Position numbers and translations under genes: made by a program
The notes under the pieces: model-generated
The model's input: only the letters and a program-made list of their open reading frames with translations
Told to the model about the DNA's origin: nothing
Database searches by the model: none
Part shown: piece by piece, positions 1-6,597 of the stretch
How the letters are laid out: each line of letters starts with the position of its first letter
Position numbering within the stretch: the stretch's first letter is position 1
Source: Actinomycetes bacterium
GTDB taxonomy: Bacteria > Actinomycetota > Actinomycetes > Mycobacteriales > Mycobacteriaceae
Length of the DNA stretch: 11,948 nt
NCBI GenBank assembly: GCA_022600695.1
Contig: JAHZJY010000281.1
Span: 1-11,948 of the forward strand
Reading direction: 5' to 3'

Positions 1-35
1 TCGCGACCGTGGGTCAGGCGCTGCATTCCGGAAGG

Positions 36-41
36 TAGGAT
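36..41 (+). promoter_or_regulatory. possible -10 box (TAGGAT) upstream of tRNA-Thr
   Basis: TAGGAT matches the actinobacterial TANNNT -10 pattern and lies about 52 bases before the first base of the tRNA. No convincing -35 element is seen 16 to 18 bases upstream. If it is used, transcription would start near position 48, and the precursor would carry the inverted repeat at 55-87 as its 5' leader. This is a pattern match only. Confidence 0.25.
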
Positions 42-54
42 TTGCTCTCGGTCG

Positions 55-87
55 GCCGAAGAGCTCTTCGCGCAAGAGCTCATCGGC
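55..87. repeat. inverted repeat (hairpin) just upstream of tRNA-Thr
   Basis: The arms 55-68 and 74-87 pair at 13 of 14 positions (one A-A mismatch, 60 against 82) around the 5-base loop CGCGC. The inner 8 bases, GAGCTCTT and AAGAGCTC, are perfect. The left arm also contains a perfect 14-base palindrome at 57-70, so two folds compete. It ends 6 bases before the tRNA. It could be a 5'-leader hairpin of the tRNA precursor, a terminator of a gene to the left of the window, or a protein-binding dyad. No U-run follows it. Confidence 0.6.
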
Positions 88-93
88 ACCCAC

Positions 94-169
94 GCCGCCT
101 TAGCTCAGTCGGTAGAGCGATTCACTCGTAATGAATAGGTCAGGGGTTCGATTCCCCTAGGCGGCTCCA
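94..169 (+). tRNA. tRNA-Thr (anticodon CGU), CCA encoded
   Basis: This tRNA reads the threonine codon ACG. A full cloverleaf can be drawn. The acceptor stem GCCGCCT (94-100) pairs with AGGCGGC (159-165). The D stem GCTC (103-106) pairs with GAGC (115-118). The anticodon stem ATTCA (120-124) pairs with TGAAT (132-136) around the loop CTCGTAA, with anticodon CGT at 127-129. The variable loop has 5 bases (137-141). The T stem AGGGG (142-146) pairs with CCCCT (154-158) around TTCGATT. The discriminator is T166 and CCA is encoded at 167-169. It converges with the antiporter gene on the other strand. The 3' end of such genes is a common integration site, but no duplicate of the 3' end is visible in this window. 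Confidence 0.97.
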
Positions 170-213
170 AACAATCTGGTAGAGGCGATTTATTAACTAG
201 TTAGGCAGAGGAC

Positions 214-233
214 GCGGGGCGCAGGACGCCCGC
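214..233. terminator. hairpin between tRNA-Thr and the convergent antiporter gene
   Basis: GGGCG (217-221) pairs with CGCCC (227-231) around the loop CAGGA. After a bulged G216 the stem continues with GC (214-215) against GC (232-233). The hairpin begins 12 bases after the antiporter stop codon on the minus strand and 44 bases after the tRNA CCA on the plus strand, so it could serve both. No U-run follows in either direction, as is common for actinobacterial terminators. The flank at 188-203 is unusually AT-rich and contains the palindrome TAACTAGTTA (194-203). Confidence 0.45.
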
Positions 234-244
234 AGAGGTGGGGC

Positions 245-1822
245 TTACCCGGCCCCGTCGTCGGCTGCTTGATCGGCCAACTCCAACCCGGCGCCGGCAT
301 ACACGTTGAAGGCGATGCCGACCCCGTGGTCCTTGGCCCACTGCACCTCGTCCTCGTACCGGGCGACGGCGGCGACCTTGCCGCTGAACCCCGACTCGCG
401 CAGACATTCCAGGGCGGTGACGTTGGCGCCGTGACGCGGCATCGCGAGGATGGCAATACGCACCGAGTCCGACCGCTTGAGTTGGTTCCAGAAGTACAGG
501 TCGGTGGCGTCACCCTCGATCACCCGTAGGCCCTCGGCCGCGAGTCGCTCGATTCGGGGTCCGTCATAGTCGACACCCACCACCCGCAGTCCGTAGTGAT
601 CAGTCAGTCGTTGGTATGCGGCGAATCCCACTCTGCCCATCCCGATCACCACCACCTCGGCGTCGCCGGCGTCGCGGTGACGTTCTTCCGGATTCAATCC
701 GCTGTCGTCCTGGGCGGGAAGTCGCGCCGCAATCTTCTCCACCATCAGATGTCCGCGTCCGTTGACCAACGCCGACACCACGAAGCTCAACGCCACGGCG
801 ATCGACATCTCGACCAGCCAGGCCTCGCCCAGCAGCCCGGCCGAGACCCCGACCGACACGACGATCAAGCCGAATTCCGAGTAGTTCATCAGGCTCAGTC
901 CCGCCAGCAACGCCGTGCGGTAACGCAGCTTCAGGCGTGACATCAGCACCACGTACCAGGCCGCCTTGAACGGCAGGAGAAGCAACATCAGCAGTGCGAC
1001 ACCGATGCTGGGCAGGTCCGGTAGCCCGGTCAGCCCGATCGACACGAAGAACCCGACGAGCAGCAACTCCTTGATGTGGAACAGCGACCGCGCGAGCTCG
1101 GAGGAAGCCGGGTGCGATGCCAGCAGGACCCCGATGATCAGGGCGCCGAGGTCACCCTTGAGCCCGAGTGCGGAGAACAACGCATACCCGGGGACCAATG
1201 CCATGACGATGCCGAACAGTGACTGCATCTCCCCGTGGCCCAGCCGGGTCCAGATTTTGCGCAGGACCCGCGTCAGCGGCCACAGACCCACCAGCGCCAG
1301 CGCCCACGGGCTGGGTAGGCGCCCGCCGGTGGCCGTCAGGAAGATCACGGCGATGATGTCCTGCATGACCAGGATGCCGACGGCGACGCGACCGTAGAGC
1401 GCATGCGATTCGCCCCGCTCTTCGAGGACTTTGACCACGAAAACCGTGCTGGAGAACGACAGCGCGAAGGCGAGTAGGGCGATCGTCTGCACGCTCTGCC
1501 CGGCCAGCATTGCCACCCCGCCCACGGCGGCCAGCCACATGGCGATACTTCCGAGAATGACGCTGATCAGCATGTGGGTGGAGGTGGTCAGCCACACCTC
1601 GCGACGCAGCAGGATGCGAACGTCCAATTTGAGACCGATCGCGAACAGCAACAACGTGACACCCAGGTCCGCCATCGTTTCCAACTGCGGAAGCTCGGCC
1701 ACGTCGAGGGCGTTGATGACGAACCCCGCCGCCAGAAACCCGACCAGTGGCGGGAGCCGCACAGCCATGGCAAGGCCGCCGAGGCCGAAGGTGATGACGA
1801 GATAGATAGCGGCAACGGTCAC
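245..1822 (-). CDS. CPA2-family cation/proton antiporter with TrkA-N domain (KefB/YbaL type)
   Basis: This is an inner-membrane monovalent cation/H+ antiporter of the CPA2 family with 525 residues. Residues 1 to about 360 form the transporter, a run of roughly 12 hydrophobic segments. It carries family-typical stretches LLLFAIGLKLD (57-67), SFSSTVFVVKVLEERGE (122-138), the Q154-D155 pair in a central helix and LKGDLGALIIGVLLA (221-235). A hydrophilic linker (365-387) leads to a Rossmann TrkA-N/RCK domain (388 to about 510) with GMGRVG at 394-399 and an acidic strand end D418, which fits NAD(H) binding. There is no TrkA-C domain after it. The GTG start at 1822 is chosen because AAGGGG lies 7 bases upstream and the hydrophobic N-terminus begins there; the frame stays open to an ATG at 1975, but that extension is hydrophilic and arginine-rich. 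The family exports K+ or Na+ in exchange for H+ under nucleotide control, but the ion cannot be read from the sequence. It is a single gene convergent with the tRNA. Confidence 0.9.
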   Translation of the reverse strand: MTVAAIYLVITFGLGGLAMAVRLPPLVGFLAAGFVINALDVAELPQLETMADLGVTLLLFAIGLKLDVRILLRREVWLTTSTHMLISVILGSIAMWLAAVGGVAMLAGQSVQTIALLAFALSFSSTVFVVKVLEERGESHALYGRVAVGILVMQDIIAVIFLTATGGRLPSPWALALVGLWPLTRVLRKIWTRLGHGEMQSLFGIVMALVPGYALFSALGLKGDLGALIIGVLLASHPASSELARSLFHIKELLLVGFFVSIGLTGLPDLPSIGVALLMLLLLPFKAAWYVVLMSRLKLRYRTALLAGLSLMNYSEFGLIVVSVGVSAGLLGEAWLVEMSIAVALSFVVSALVNGRGHLMVEKIAARLPAQDDSGLNPEERHRDAGDAEVVVIGMGRVGFAAYQRLTDHYGLRVVGVDYDGPRIERLAAEGLRVIEGDATDLYFWNQLKRSDSVRIAILAMPRHGANVTALECLRESGFSGKVAAVARYEDEVQWAKDHGVGIAFNVYAGAGLELADQAADDGAG

Positions 1823-1962
1823 AGGCGGTCCCCTTGGTCCAACACGTAGGCGGTCGCCGATATGGCCGACGACCCGATTTGCTGCGAGGGCCGTACAAGT
1901 ATCCCGGTAAAGACCGGATTTCTCTGCGAACGCCTGTCGGACCCCGCTGGAACAATCGGGCC
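1823..1962. promoter_or_regulatory. divergent intergenic region with an imperfect 18-base palindrome
   Basis: This 140-base gap lies between the antiporter start (minus) and the possible small ORF (plus). It holds the antiporter ribosome binding site (AAGGGG on the minus strand) and an imperfect palindrome at 1853-1870, in which 14 of 18 positions are symmetric around the centre ATAT. The palindrome lies 31 to 48 bases before the antiporter start and could be an operator. A short CCGGT-AAAG-ACCGG inverted repeat is also present near 1905-1918. No convincing sigma-70-type promoter for the antiporter was found by eye. Confidence 0.3.
1951..1956 (+). promoter_or_regulatory. possible -10 box for a leaderless small ORF
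   Basis: AACAAT matches TATAAT at 4 of 6 positions. It is followed by exactly 6 bases and then ATG at 1963, so the transcript would begin at or next to the start codon. No Shine-Dalgarno sequence at good distance is present, which fits a leaderless mRNA. No clear -35 element is seen. Confidence 0.3.
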
Positions 1963-2091
1963 ATGTTCGAGACAACGCCGCCCCAGCCCCTGTCGGAGAG
2001 CATCGATCCCGCCGAACTGGCCGATCCGGTGGCGGCCGTCATCGCGGCCGAAGTGACCGGCCGGACCTGCCAGTCAGAGGAGGCGGCGTAG
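1963..2091 (+). CDS. possible leaderless small protein, 42 residues, function unknown
   Basis: An ATG frame encodes 42 residues, is acidic and proline-rich at the start (MFETTPPQPLSESIDPAEL), and ends in TAG. Third codon positions are overwhelmingly G or C, as in the genes around it, which supports coding; in DNA this rich in GC, however, that is weak evidence. The stop is 4 bases from the stop of the convergent GT-C-like gene. There is no recognisable domain, membrane segment or cysteine motif (one Cys only). It could be a genuine small protein or the remnant of a longer gene cut at its 3' end. I do not recognise the family. Confidence 0.35.
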   Translation: MFETTPPQPLSESIDPAELADPVAAVIAAEVTGRTCQSEEAA

Positions 2092-2095
2092 CGGT

Positions 2096-3889
2096 TCAGC
2101 GCGGCGCAAGATGCCCGACCGGACCCGACGCCACGCATACCGCCAGCGCGGCCGTATTCGCACGGACGGTGACCGCCTCACCGGCACCGGACAGCCGGAC
2201 ATACACCCGATTCAGTCCCGGTTTCACCGGCACGGTGGTCTCAGGGCCCAGCGGCAGAGACAGCGCCATGCTGCCTTCGGTGTTGGCCAGGTAGTTCAAC
2301 TCGGCGGTCCATTCCGCGGGCAGTAGCGGGCCGTCCAGTGGCATCCGGACCGGCGCATCGGGCTCTACGAAGTACCCGCACTGCGGCTCCGGGCCGGGCT
2401 CGATCCTGCGTGTCCAGGTCACCTTCGCGTCAACGACCCGGCCGGATGCATCGATCATCCGGAGCCGGTCGGTATGGGATCCGAACGCCGGCCGGTCGCG
2501 GATCAGGGCGAACATGTGGCTGGCCAGGCTCTCCGGTCCGACCACCCGCTGCAGGACGAGCGGGTCGACATCTTGATCCAGCAGCGGTGCCGCCGACTCC
2601 CTCCCGGCTTCGGCCAGCCCGTGGACCGCGTTGGTCAGATACCCCTTCGTCGGGTTATCCCGCCAGCTGGTCAGGAACGTCGCAGTGGAGAACAGGCTGC
2701 TCGTGAGGAACCCGACGGCCAGGACCGCCAGCACCGCGGTGCGCCGGGCGGAGGCATCCAACCAGTGTGAGCCGGGCCGGTTCCCAGCGCGGAACCCGAC
2801 CGCGGCCAGCAGGGTCAGCACCACCACCAGATCGGGGAGGTAGCGCAACGTCTGGGCAAGCTCGAGCGCGGTGAATGCCGAGGATCGCATCAGGTAGATC
2901 GGTACCTGACAAGCCACCGCGTAGCCGGCAGCCACGAGCCAGACCGCGCCGATCCGCTTCTTCCGGACCATCGACACCAGCACGGCCGCGCTCAGAGCCA
3001 ACCAGCCGAGCGCCATCACCGCTACCGGCGGCACCGCCCACGGCGAAGCCGGAGCCCAACGCTGCCACTCCCAGGGGCCACCGACCAACCCGGGCACGAT
3101 TCCGTGAGTCACCGAGCGGCTCAACAGATCCCACGTCATCGAGGGGTCCCAGCTCCACCGCTGCTGATCGACCACCACCAGGTAGAGAGCAACCCACGCG
3201 GAGGTCACTACCAGCGACGCGATCCATAGCGGCCGGCCGCGGTACCAGACGGTCCGCACCGCCGTCCGGTCCCCGTCAACGTGGTGGAGCAGTGCGGCGA
3301 GGGCGAAGGCGACGAACGGAATCACCGCCGCCTTCTCGAAGAACAACAGCCCGCCCGCGTAGGCCAATACCGCCGTGATCGCGTAGCGGCGACGCCCGGT
3401 CCGGACCAGAAGAATGGTGTCCGCACAGACCCAGGCCAGTGCCGCCAGCATCGGCAGGTAGTTCAGGGCGGCGGCCCACCAGGCGAAGGCGGGAACGGCC
3501 AACGGGGTGAACAGGACGAAACACAACGGCACCAGCAGTACTGGGCGCCAACCCAGGATCACATGCAACGCGCGCAGCACTGCCAGCGACACGATCAGCT
3601 GCAGGATCACCAGACTGACCGCCGGCCAGGTCCACACCAGCGGCGCCATCCGGGTGATCAGGCCCCCCAGCAGGAAAGCTGCCGGCATCACGTGGCCGTC
3701 GTGGTCGGTGAACAGGTACGCCCCGGACAGCAGCGGCTGGGTTCCCGCCCGGCCGACCAGGATCAGATCGTCCCAGTAAAAGTAGCCGCCGAAGGCCACT
3801 GCCGCCCGGATCACCAGGTGCAGCCCGATCAACGCGGCCGCCGCGGCGGCGACCGGTGGCAGCACACCCGCGGACGGCCGAACTGACAT
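2096..3889 (-). CDS. multipass membrane protein, probable GT-C-fold glycosyltransferase
   Basis: This is a 597-residue protein, hydrophobic from about residue 10 to 408 (some 10 to 12 membrane segments), followed by a soluble C-terminal region of about 190 residues. Just after the first helix comes YFYWDDLI with D40-D41. GT-C transferases, which use polyprenyl-phosphate sugars on the outer face of the membrane, carry their catalytic acidic pair in this first external loop. A LLFFEK segment (about 181-186) follows further on. The tail contains a beta-rich stretch, ending near LNRVYVRLSGAGEAVTVRAN. By topology it should lie outside the membrane, and it may bind sugar or polymer. The ATG at 3889 is preferred: a TANNNT -10 box ends 7 bases before it and there is no Shine-Dalgarno sequence. 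GTG at 3895 is the alternative and adds two residues. It lies 75 bases downstream of the flippase-like gene in the same direction. The donor and acceptor are unknown. An undescribed membrane protein without transferase activity remains possible. Confidence 0.7.
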   Translation of the reverse strand: MSVRPSAGVLPPVAAAAAALIGLHLVIRAAVAFGGYFYWDDLILVGRAGTQPLLSGAYLFTDHDGHVMPAAFLLGGLITRMAPLVWTWPAVSLVILQLIVSLAVLRALHVILGWRPVLLVPLCFVLFTPLAVPAFAWWAAALNYLPMLAALAWVCADTILLVRTGRRRYAITAVLAYAGGLLFFEKAAVIPFVAFALAALLHHVDGDRTAVRTVWYRGRPLWIASLVVTSAWVALYLVVVDQQRWSWDPSMTWDLLSRSVTHGIVPGLVGGPWEWQRWAPASPWAVPPVAVMALGWLALSAAVLVSMVRKKRIGAVWLVAAGYAVACQVPIYLMRSSAFTALELAQTLRYLPDLVVVLTLLAAVGFRAGNRPGSHWLDASARRTAVLAVLAVGFLTSSLFSTATFLTSWRDNPTKGYLTNAVHGLAEAGRESAAPLLDQDVDPLVLQRVVGPESLASHMFALIRDRPAFGSHTDRLRMIDASGRVVDAKVTWTRRIEPGPEPQCGYFVEPDAPVRMPLDGPLLPAEWTAELNYLANTEGSMALSLPLGPETTVPVKPGLNRVYVRLSGAGEAVTVRANTAALAVCVASGPVGHLAPR

Positions 3890-3896
3890 CGCCACG

Positions 3897-3902
3897 ACTG
3901 TA
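3897..3902 (-). promoter_or_regulatory. possible leaderless promoter -10 (TACAGT) of the GT-C-like gene
   Basis: On the minus strand TACAGT matches TANNNT and is followed by 7 bases and then the ATG at 3889. This places the transcription start at or one base before the start codon. The hexamer 17 bases further upstream (GTCGGA) is a poor -35. The box lies downstream of the palindrome at 3944-3964, so the gene could be transcribed apart from the operon before it. Confidence 0.4.
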
Positions 3903-3943
3903 CGGGTGGGCCCCGGGAGTCCGACGTTATGGCTCTGCGATTG

Positions 3944-3964
3944 CGGCCCCGGTCACCGGGGCCG
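3944..3964. terminator. 21-base GC palindrome after the flippase-like gene, probable terminator
   Basis: The arms CGGCCCCGGT (3944-3953) and ACCGGGGCCG (3955-3964) are perfect inverted copies around C3954. As a hairpin this gives an 8-base-pair stem with the loop GTCAC. It starts 6 bases after the flippase-like stop codon on the minus strand. No U-run follows. The position suits transcription termination of the synthetase operon; an operator dyad for the promoter 40 bases further on is the alternative. Confidence 0.5.
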
Positions 3965-3970
3965 GCGGAC

Positions 3971-5272
3971 CTATCTGGCGCCGACCTGGCCGGTCGGCCA
4001 CTTGACGAGGCCGGGACCCCGTGACAGCGCGGCCAGGTGCACGGCGATACCGACGAGCGGTCCGCACAGCAATGCGATCACGGTCCGCGACTCCAGAGAC
4101 AGCGGCAGGGTGAGCAGCAGGGCGGCGGTCACCGTCGCACCTACCCACCCGATCGCGTACGCCCGGTGCAACGCGGCCGCCACGGTGGCCGCCCCGGTAA
4201 GTGTCAGCAGCGCTATCGACACCGCAGCCGCGGTCAGCCAGGCCAGCAGGACGCCGCTGGCGCGATACTCGGGGCCGAAGCCGACCCGCATCAGCCAGGG
4301 GCCGATCAGCGCTGCGCCGAATACCCCGATCCCGCCGACAATCGTGACGATCGCCGCCGGCGCCAGCAAGGCCCGCAGCCGTGCGCTGTGGTGATCGACG
4401 AAGTAAGCGATGAGGTTGCCCTGCATGGCAGTAAGCGGTACCAGCAACGGTGCCCGGGTGAGGGTGACCGCCAGGATCACCACACCGCCCGCCGCCCCGA
4501 GTTCCCCCGAGGTCGCTTTGAGGAGCACCGGAAATCCCATCACCAAGACCGCGCTCGCGCCGGCTGCGGCGATCGAGTGCGCGGAACCACGCAGAAAGTT
4601 GGTGACGGTACCGCTGGTTCGCGATCCGGCGGCCGCGCGTGCGCTCGCCGACACGACCAGCAGCAGTAGCCAGGCCAGCGCACCGGCGACGGTCGCCCAG
4701 AGGAACCCGGCCAGTCCCCAGCCGAACAGGAAGGCCGTCGTGGCGATCACCACCCGGATCACGGCGTCGGTCACCATCAGCGCCCCGTACTGCGACCAGC
4801 GGTCGGTGCCGGCCAACATCCCCAGCAGTGTTGCGTGCAGACAGAATCCCGCGAGGCCGACCGACAGCAGGGCCACCGACAATGGCCGCTCTTCGGCGAA
4901 GACGTACGGTGCCCACAACGGCGAGGTACCGGCGATGACGGTGCCGGCCGCCAGTCCAACGCCGGCCGCGACCCAGATCGGCCGGGTGAGTGCCCGGTCG
5001 GTACTCCGGTGGGCCGCACCGGCGGTCCGGACCTCTCTGGTGGCCTCCTGGAGCAGCCCGTTCGCCGCACCGGTCACCAGGCCGAACGCACCCCAGAACA
5101 CCCCGAACACCGCGAAGCCGGCGGGCTCGAGCTTTCGCGCCGCCAGATACAGCACCGCATAGCCACAGGCCGCGGTGATCGCGGTGGCGACGCCGACCCG
5201 CGCGACGCTGCCCGGGGCCACCGGACCGGCACTGGCGCTCACCGCATCGAACGGCACGCCGGCGTCGGTCAC
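3971..5272 (-). CDS. MOP-superfamily flippase-like membrane protein (polysaccharide-export type)
   Basis: This is a 433-residue protein with about 12 hydrophobic segments spread over its whole length and no soluble domain. Several stretches recall polysaccharide flippases of the MOP superfamily: LLGMLAGTDRWSQYGAL (149-165) before a helix with conserved D/R positions, LTRAPLLVPL (271-280) and GFGPEYRASG (331-340) before the tenth helix. Such proteins move lipid-linked sugars or other large amphiphiles across the inner membrane. The GTG start at 5272 overlaps the stop of the M1 peptidase gene as GTGA, without a good Shine-Dalgarno sequence of its own, so translation is probably coupled. As the third gene of the synthetase operon it could export or flip the polymer, a lipid-linked precursor, or a glycan that the polymer joins. 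The substrate cannot be read from the sequence. A long open frame on the same strand (3927-5330) is a shadow of this gene. Confidence 0.75.
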   Translation of the reverse strand: MTDAGVPFDAVSASAGPVAPGSVARVGVATAITAACGYAVLYLAARKLEPAGFAVFGVFWGAFGLVTGAANGLLQEATREVRTAGAAHRSTDRALTRPIWVAAGVGLAAGTVIAGTSPLWAPYVFAEERPLSVALLSVGLAGFCLHATLLGMLAGTDRWSQYGALMVTDAVIRVVIATTAFLFGWGLAGFLWATVAGALAWLLLLVVSASARAAAGSRTSGTVTNFLRGSAHSIAAAGASAVLVMGFPVLLKATSGELGAAGGVVILAVTLTRAPLLVPLTAMQGNLIAYFVDHHSARLRALLAPAAIVTIVGGIGVFGAALIGPWLMRVGFGPEYRASGVLLAWLTAAAVSIALLTLTGAATVAAALHRAYAIGWVGATVTAALLLTLPLSLESRTVIALLCGPLVGIAVHLAALSRGPGLVKWPTGQVGAR

Positions 5273-6597
5273 AGCGGCGGCAGTGGGGTCGAATACAGCC
5301 AGGCCTGCCAGAGCGGGCGCAGAGAGACATCTGCGTACTTGGCCGCCAGTCCGGTGAAGTCGTCGGTGACGGCGGTGCCGTGCCGGTACCGGGTGGTCCA
5401 GTCGCGTAGCAGTGCGAAGAACTTGTCGTCCCCGATGATGCCGCGAAGCACGTGCAGGGTCAGTGCACCCCGTTTATAGACCCGGTCGTCGAACATGTCC
5501 CGTGGACCCGGGTCGGACAGCAGAAGATCCTGCGGGCCGGAGGCGAGTCTTTGGTGATGGTGGCGGGCGATGTCGTCGGCGCTGCGCGCGCCGGAGTGTT
5601 CGGACCACAACCATTCCGCGTAGCAGGCGAAACCCTCATGCAGCCAGATGTCGCGCCAGCGTCGGGCGGTCACGCTGTTGCCGAACCACTGATGAGCCAA
5701 CTCGTGGGCGATCAGCCGTTCCGAGCCCCGTGCCCCATCGCAATGGTTGGCACCGAAAACCGAAACCCCCTGGGCTTCAAGGGGTATCTCGAGATCGTCG
5801 TCGGTCACCACCACGGTGTAGCCGGCTGACAGCGGATAGGGTCCGAACAACTTGATGAACAGCTTCATCATCGCGGTCTGGCGGGAGAAGTCATGGGTGA
5901 AGCTGCTCCGCAGTCGATCCGGTATGACCGCCTGCATGGGCACCGGCGCCTTGGGCAGCCGGTGCAGGTCATTCATGCCGATCAGCAGGGTGGCCAGGTA
6001 GGTGGAGGTGGGTTCGGGCTGGTCGTATGTCCACACCGTCTGGCCGGCCCGAACCCGCCGCGACACCAGCTCGCCGGGGGCTACCGCGTAGTAGGGGCTG
6101 TCGGTGCTGATCTGGAACCGGTAGCTGGCCTTGGAGCTCAGATGGTCGTCGCAGGGGAACCAGGACGGGGAACCGTTGGGTTGCCCGGCGACCAGTGCGC
6201 CGTTGGACAGCTCCTCGAAACCGACCTCGCCCCAGATGCTCCGGATCGGGCGCGGGGAGCCGGCGTAGCGCACTGCAATCGCCATTGCCGAACCGGCCGG
6301 CAGTGCCGCGGCGAGCCGGATCCGCAGCTTTCCGGACGAGGTGGCGAAGTGCTGCGGCCGACGCCCGTTGACGGTGACCTTGGCGACCGAGAGGTTGTCG
6401 GCGAGGTCAAGGGTGAAGGTCCGCAGTGATGCCAGGGTGACCGCGGTGATCGTCGCCGCGCCGTTGAGCCGGTTGCTGGCGACCTTGTATTCCAGGTCGA
6501 GTTCGTAGCGCGACACCCGGTAGCCGAAGTTGCCGTTGTGCGGCAGGTACGGGTCGATGACCGCGGGCGAGCCGTGTTTCTTTGCGGTGTTCTTCAC
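5269..6597 (-). CDS. M1-family zinc metallopeptidase (gluzincin), possible polymer-degrading aminopeptidase
   Basis: The product has 442 residues, about half the length of PepN-type M1 enzymes. It consists of the N-terminal beta-saddle (about 20-215) and the catalytic domain only. The zinc site is complete: HELAH at 298-302 and the third ligand E321 after exactly 18 residues, in WLHEGFACYAEWLW. The transition-state tyrosine is Y374 in VYKRG. The substrate-amine loop, GXMEN in most M1 aminopeptidases, here reads IPLEAQG (271-277), keeping only the glutamate. No signal peptide or membrane helix is seen, so it should be cytoplasmic or peripheral. GTG at 6597 overlaps the synthetase stop as GTGA, and GGAG lies 4 bases before it. 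In Streptomyces albulus the epsilon-poly-lysine-degrading Pld enzymes are zinc aminopeptidases. Coupling to a Pls-type synthetase therefore suggests trimming, recycling or self-protection from the polymer. That substrate is inference; the family call is firm. Confidence 0.9.
   Translation of the reverse strand: MKNTAKKHGSPAVIDPYLPHNGNFGYRVSRYELDLEYKVASNRLNGAATITAVTLASLRTFTLDLADNLSVAKVTVNGRRPQHFATSSGKLRIRLAAALPAGSAMAIAVRYAGSPRPIRSIWGEVGFEELSNGALVAGQPNGSPSWFPCDDHLSSKASYRFQISTDSPYYAVAPGELVSRRVRAGQTVWTYDQPEPTSTYLATLLIGMNDLHRLPKAPVPMQAVIPDRLRSSFTHDFSRQTAMMKLFIKLFGPYPLSAGYTVVVTDDDLEIPLEAQGVSVFGANHCDGARGSERLIAHELAHQWFGNSVTARRWRDIWLHEGFACYAEWLWSEHSGARSADDIARHHHQRLASGPQDLLLSDPGPRDMFDDRVYKRGALTLHVLRGIIGDDKFFALLRDWTTRYRHGTAVTDDFTGLAAKYADVSLRPLWQAWLYSTPLPPL

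Noticed and set aside
152..170. tRNA 3' end as an attachment site of an integrated element
   Set aside because: No second copy of the tRNA 3' end, integrase or mobile gene is visible. The short CCTAGGC match near 10523 is too short to matter.
1823..1975. Upstream start of the antiporter at 1975
   Set aside because: The added residues are hydrophilic and not family-like, and AAGGGG lies correctly placed for the GTG at 1822.
3927..5330. Long open frame of 467 codons on the minus strand, out of frame with the flippase-like gene
   Set aside because: Its translation is rich in Arg and Gly without domain logic, and it overlaps the real gene throughout. It is a GC-rich shadow frame.
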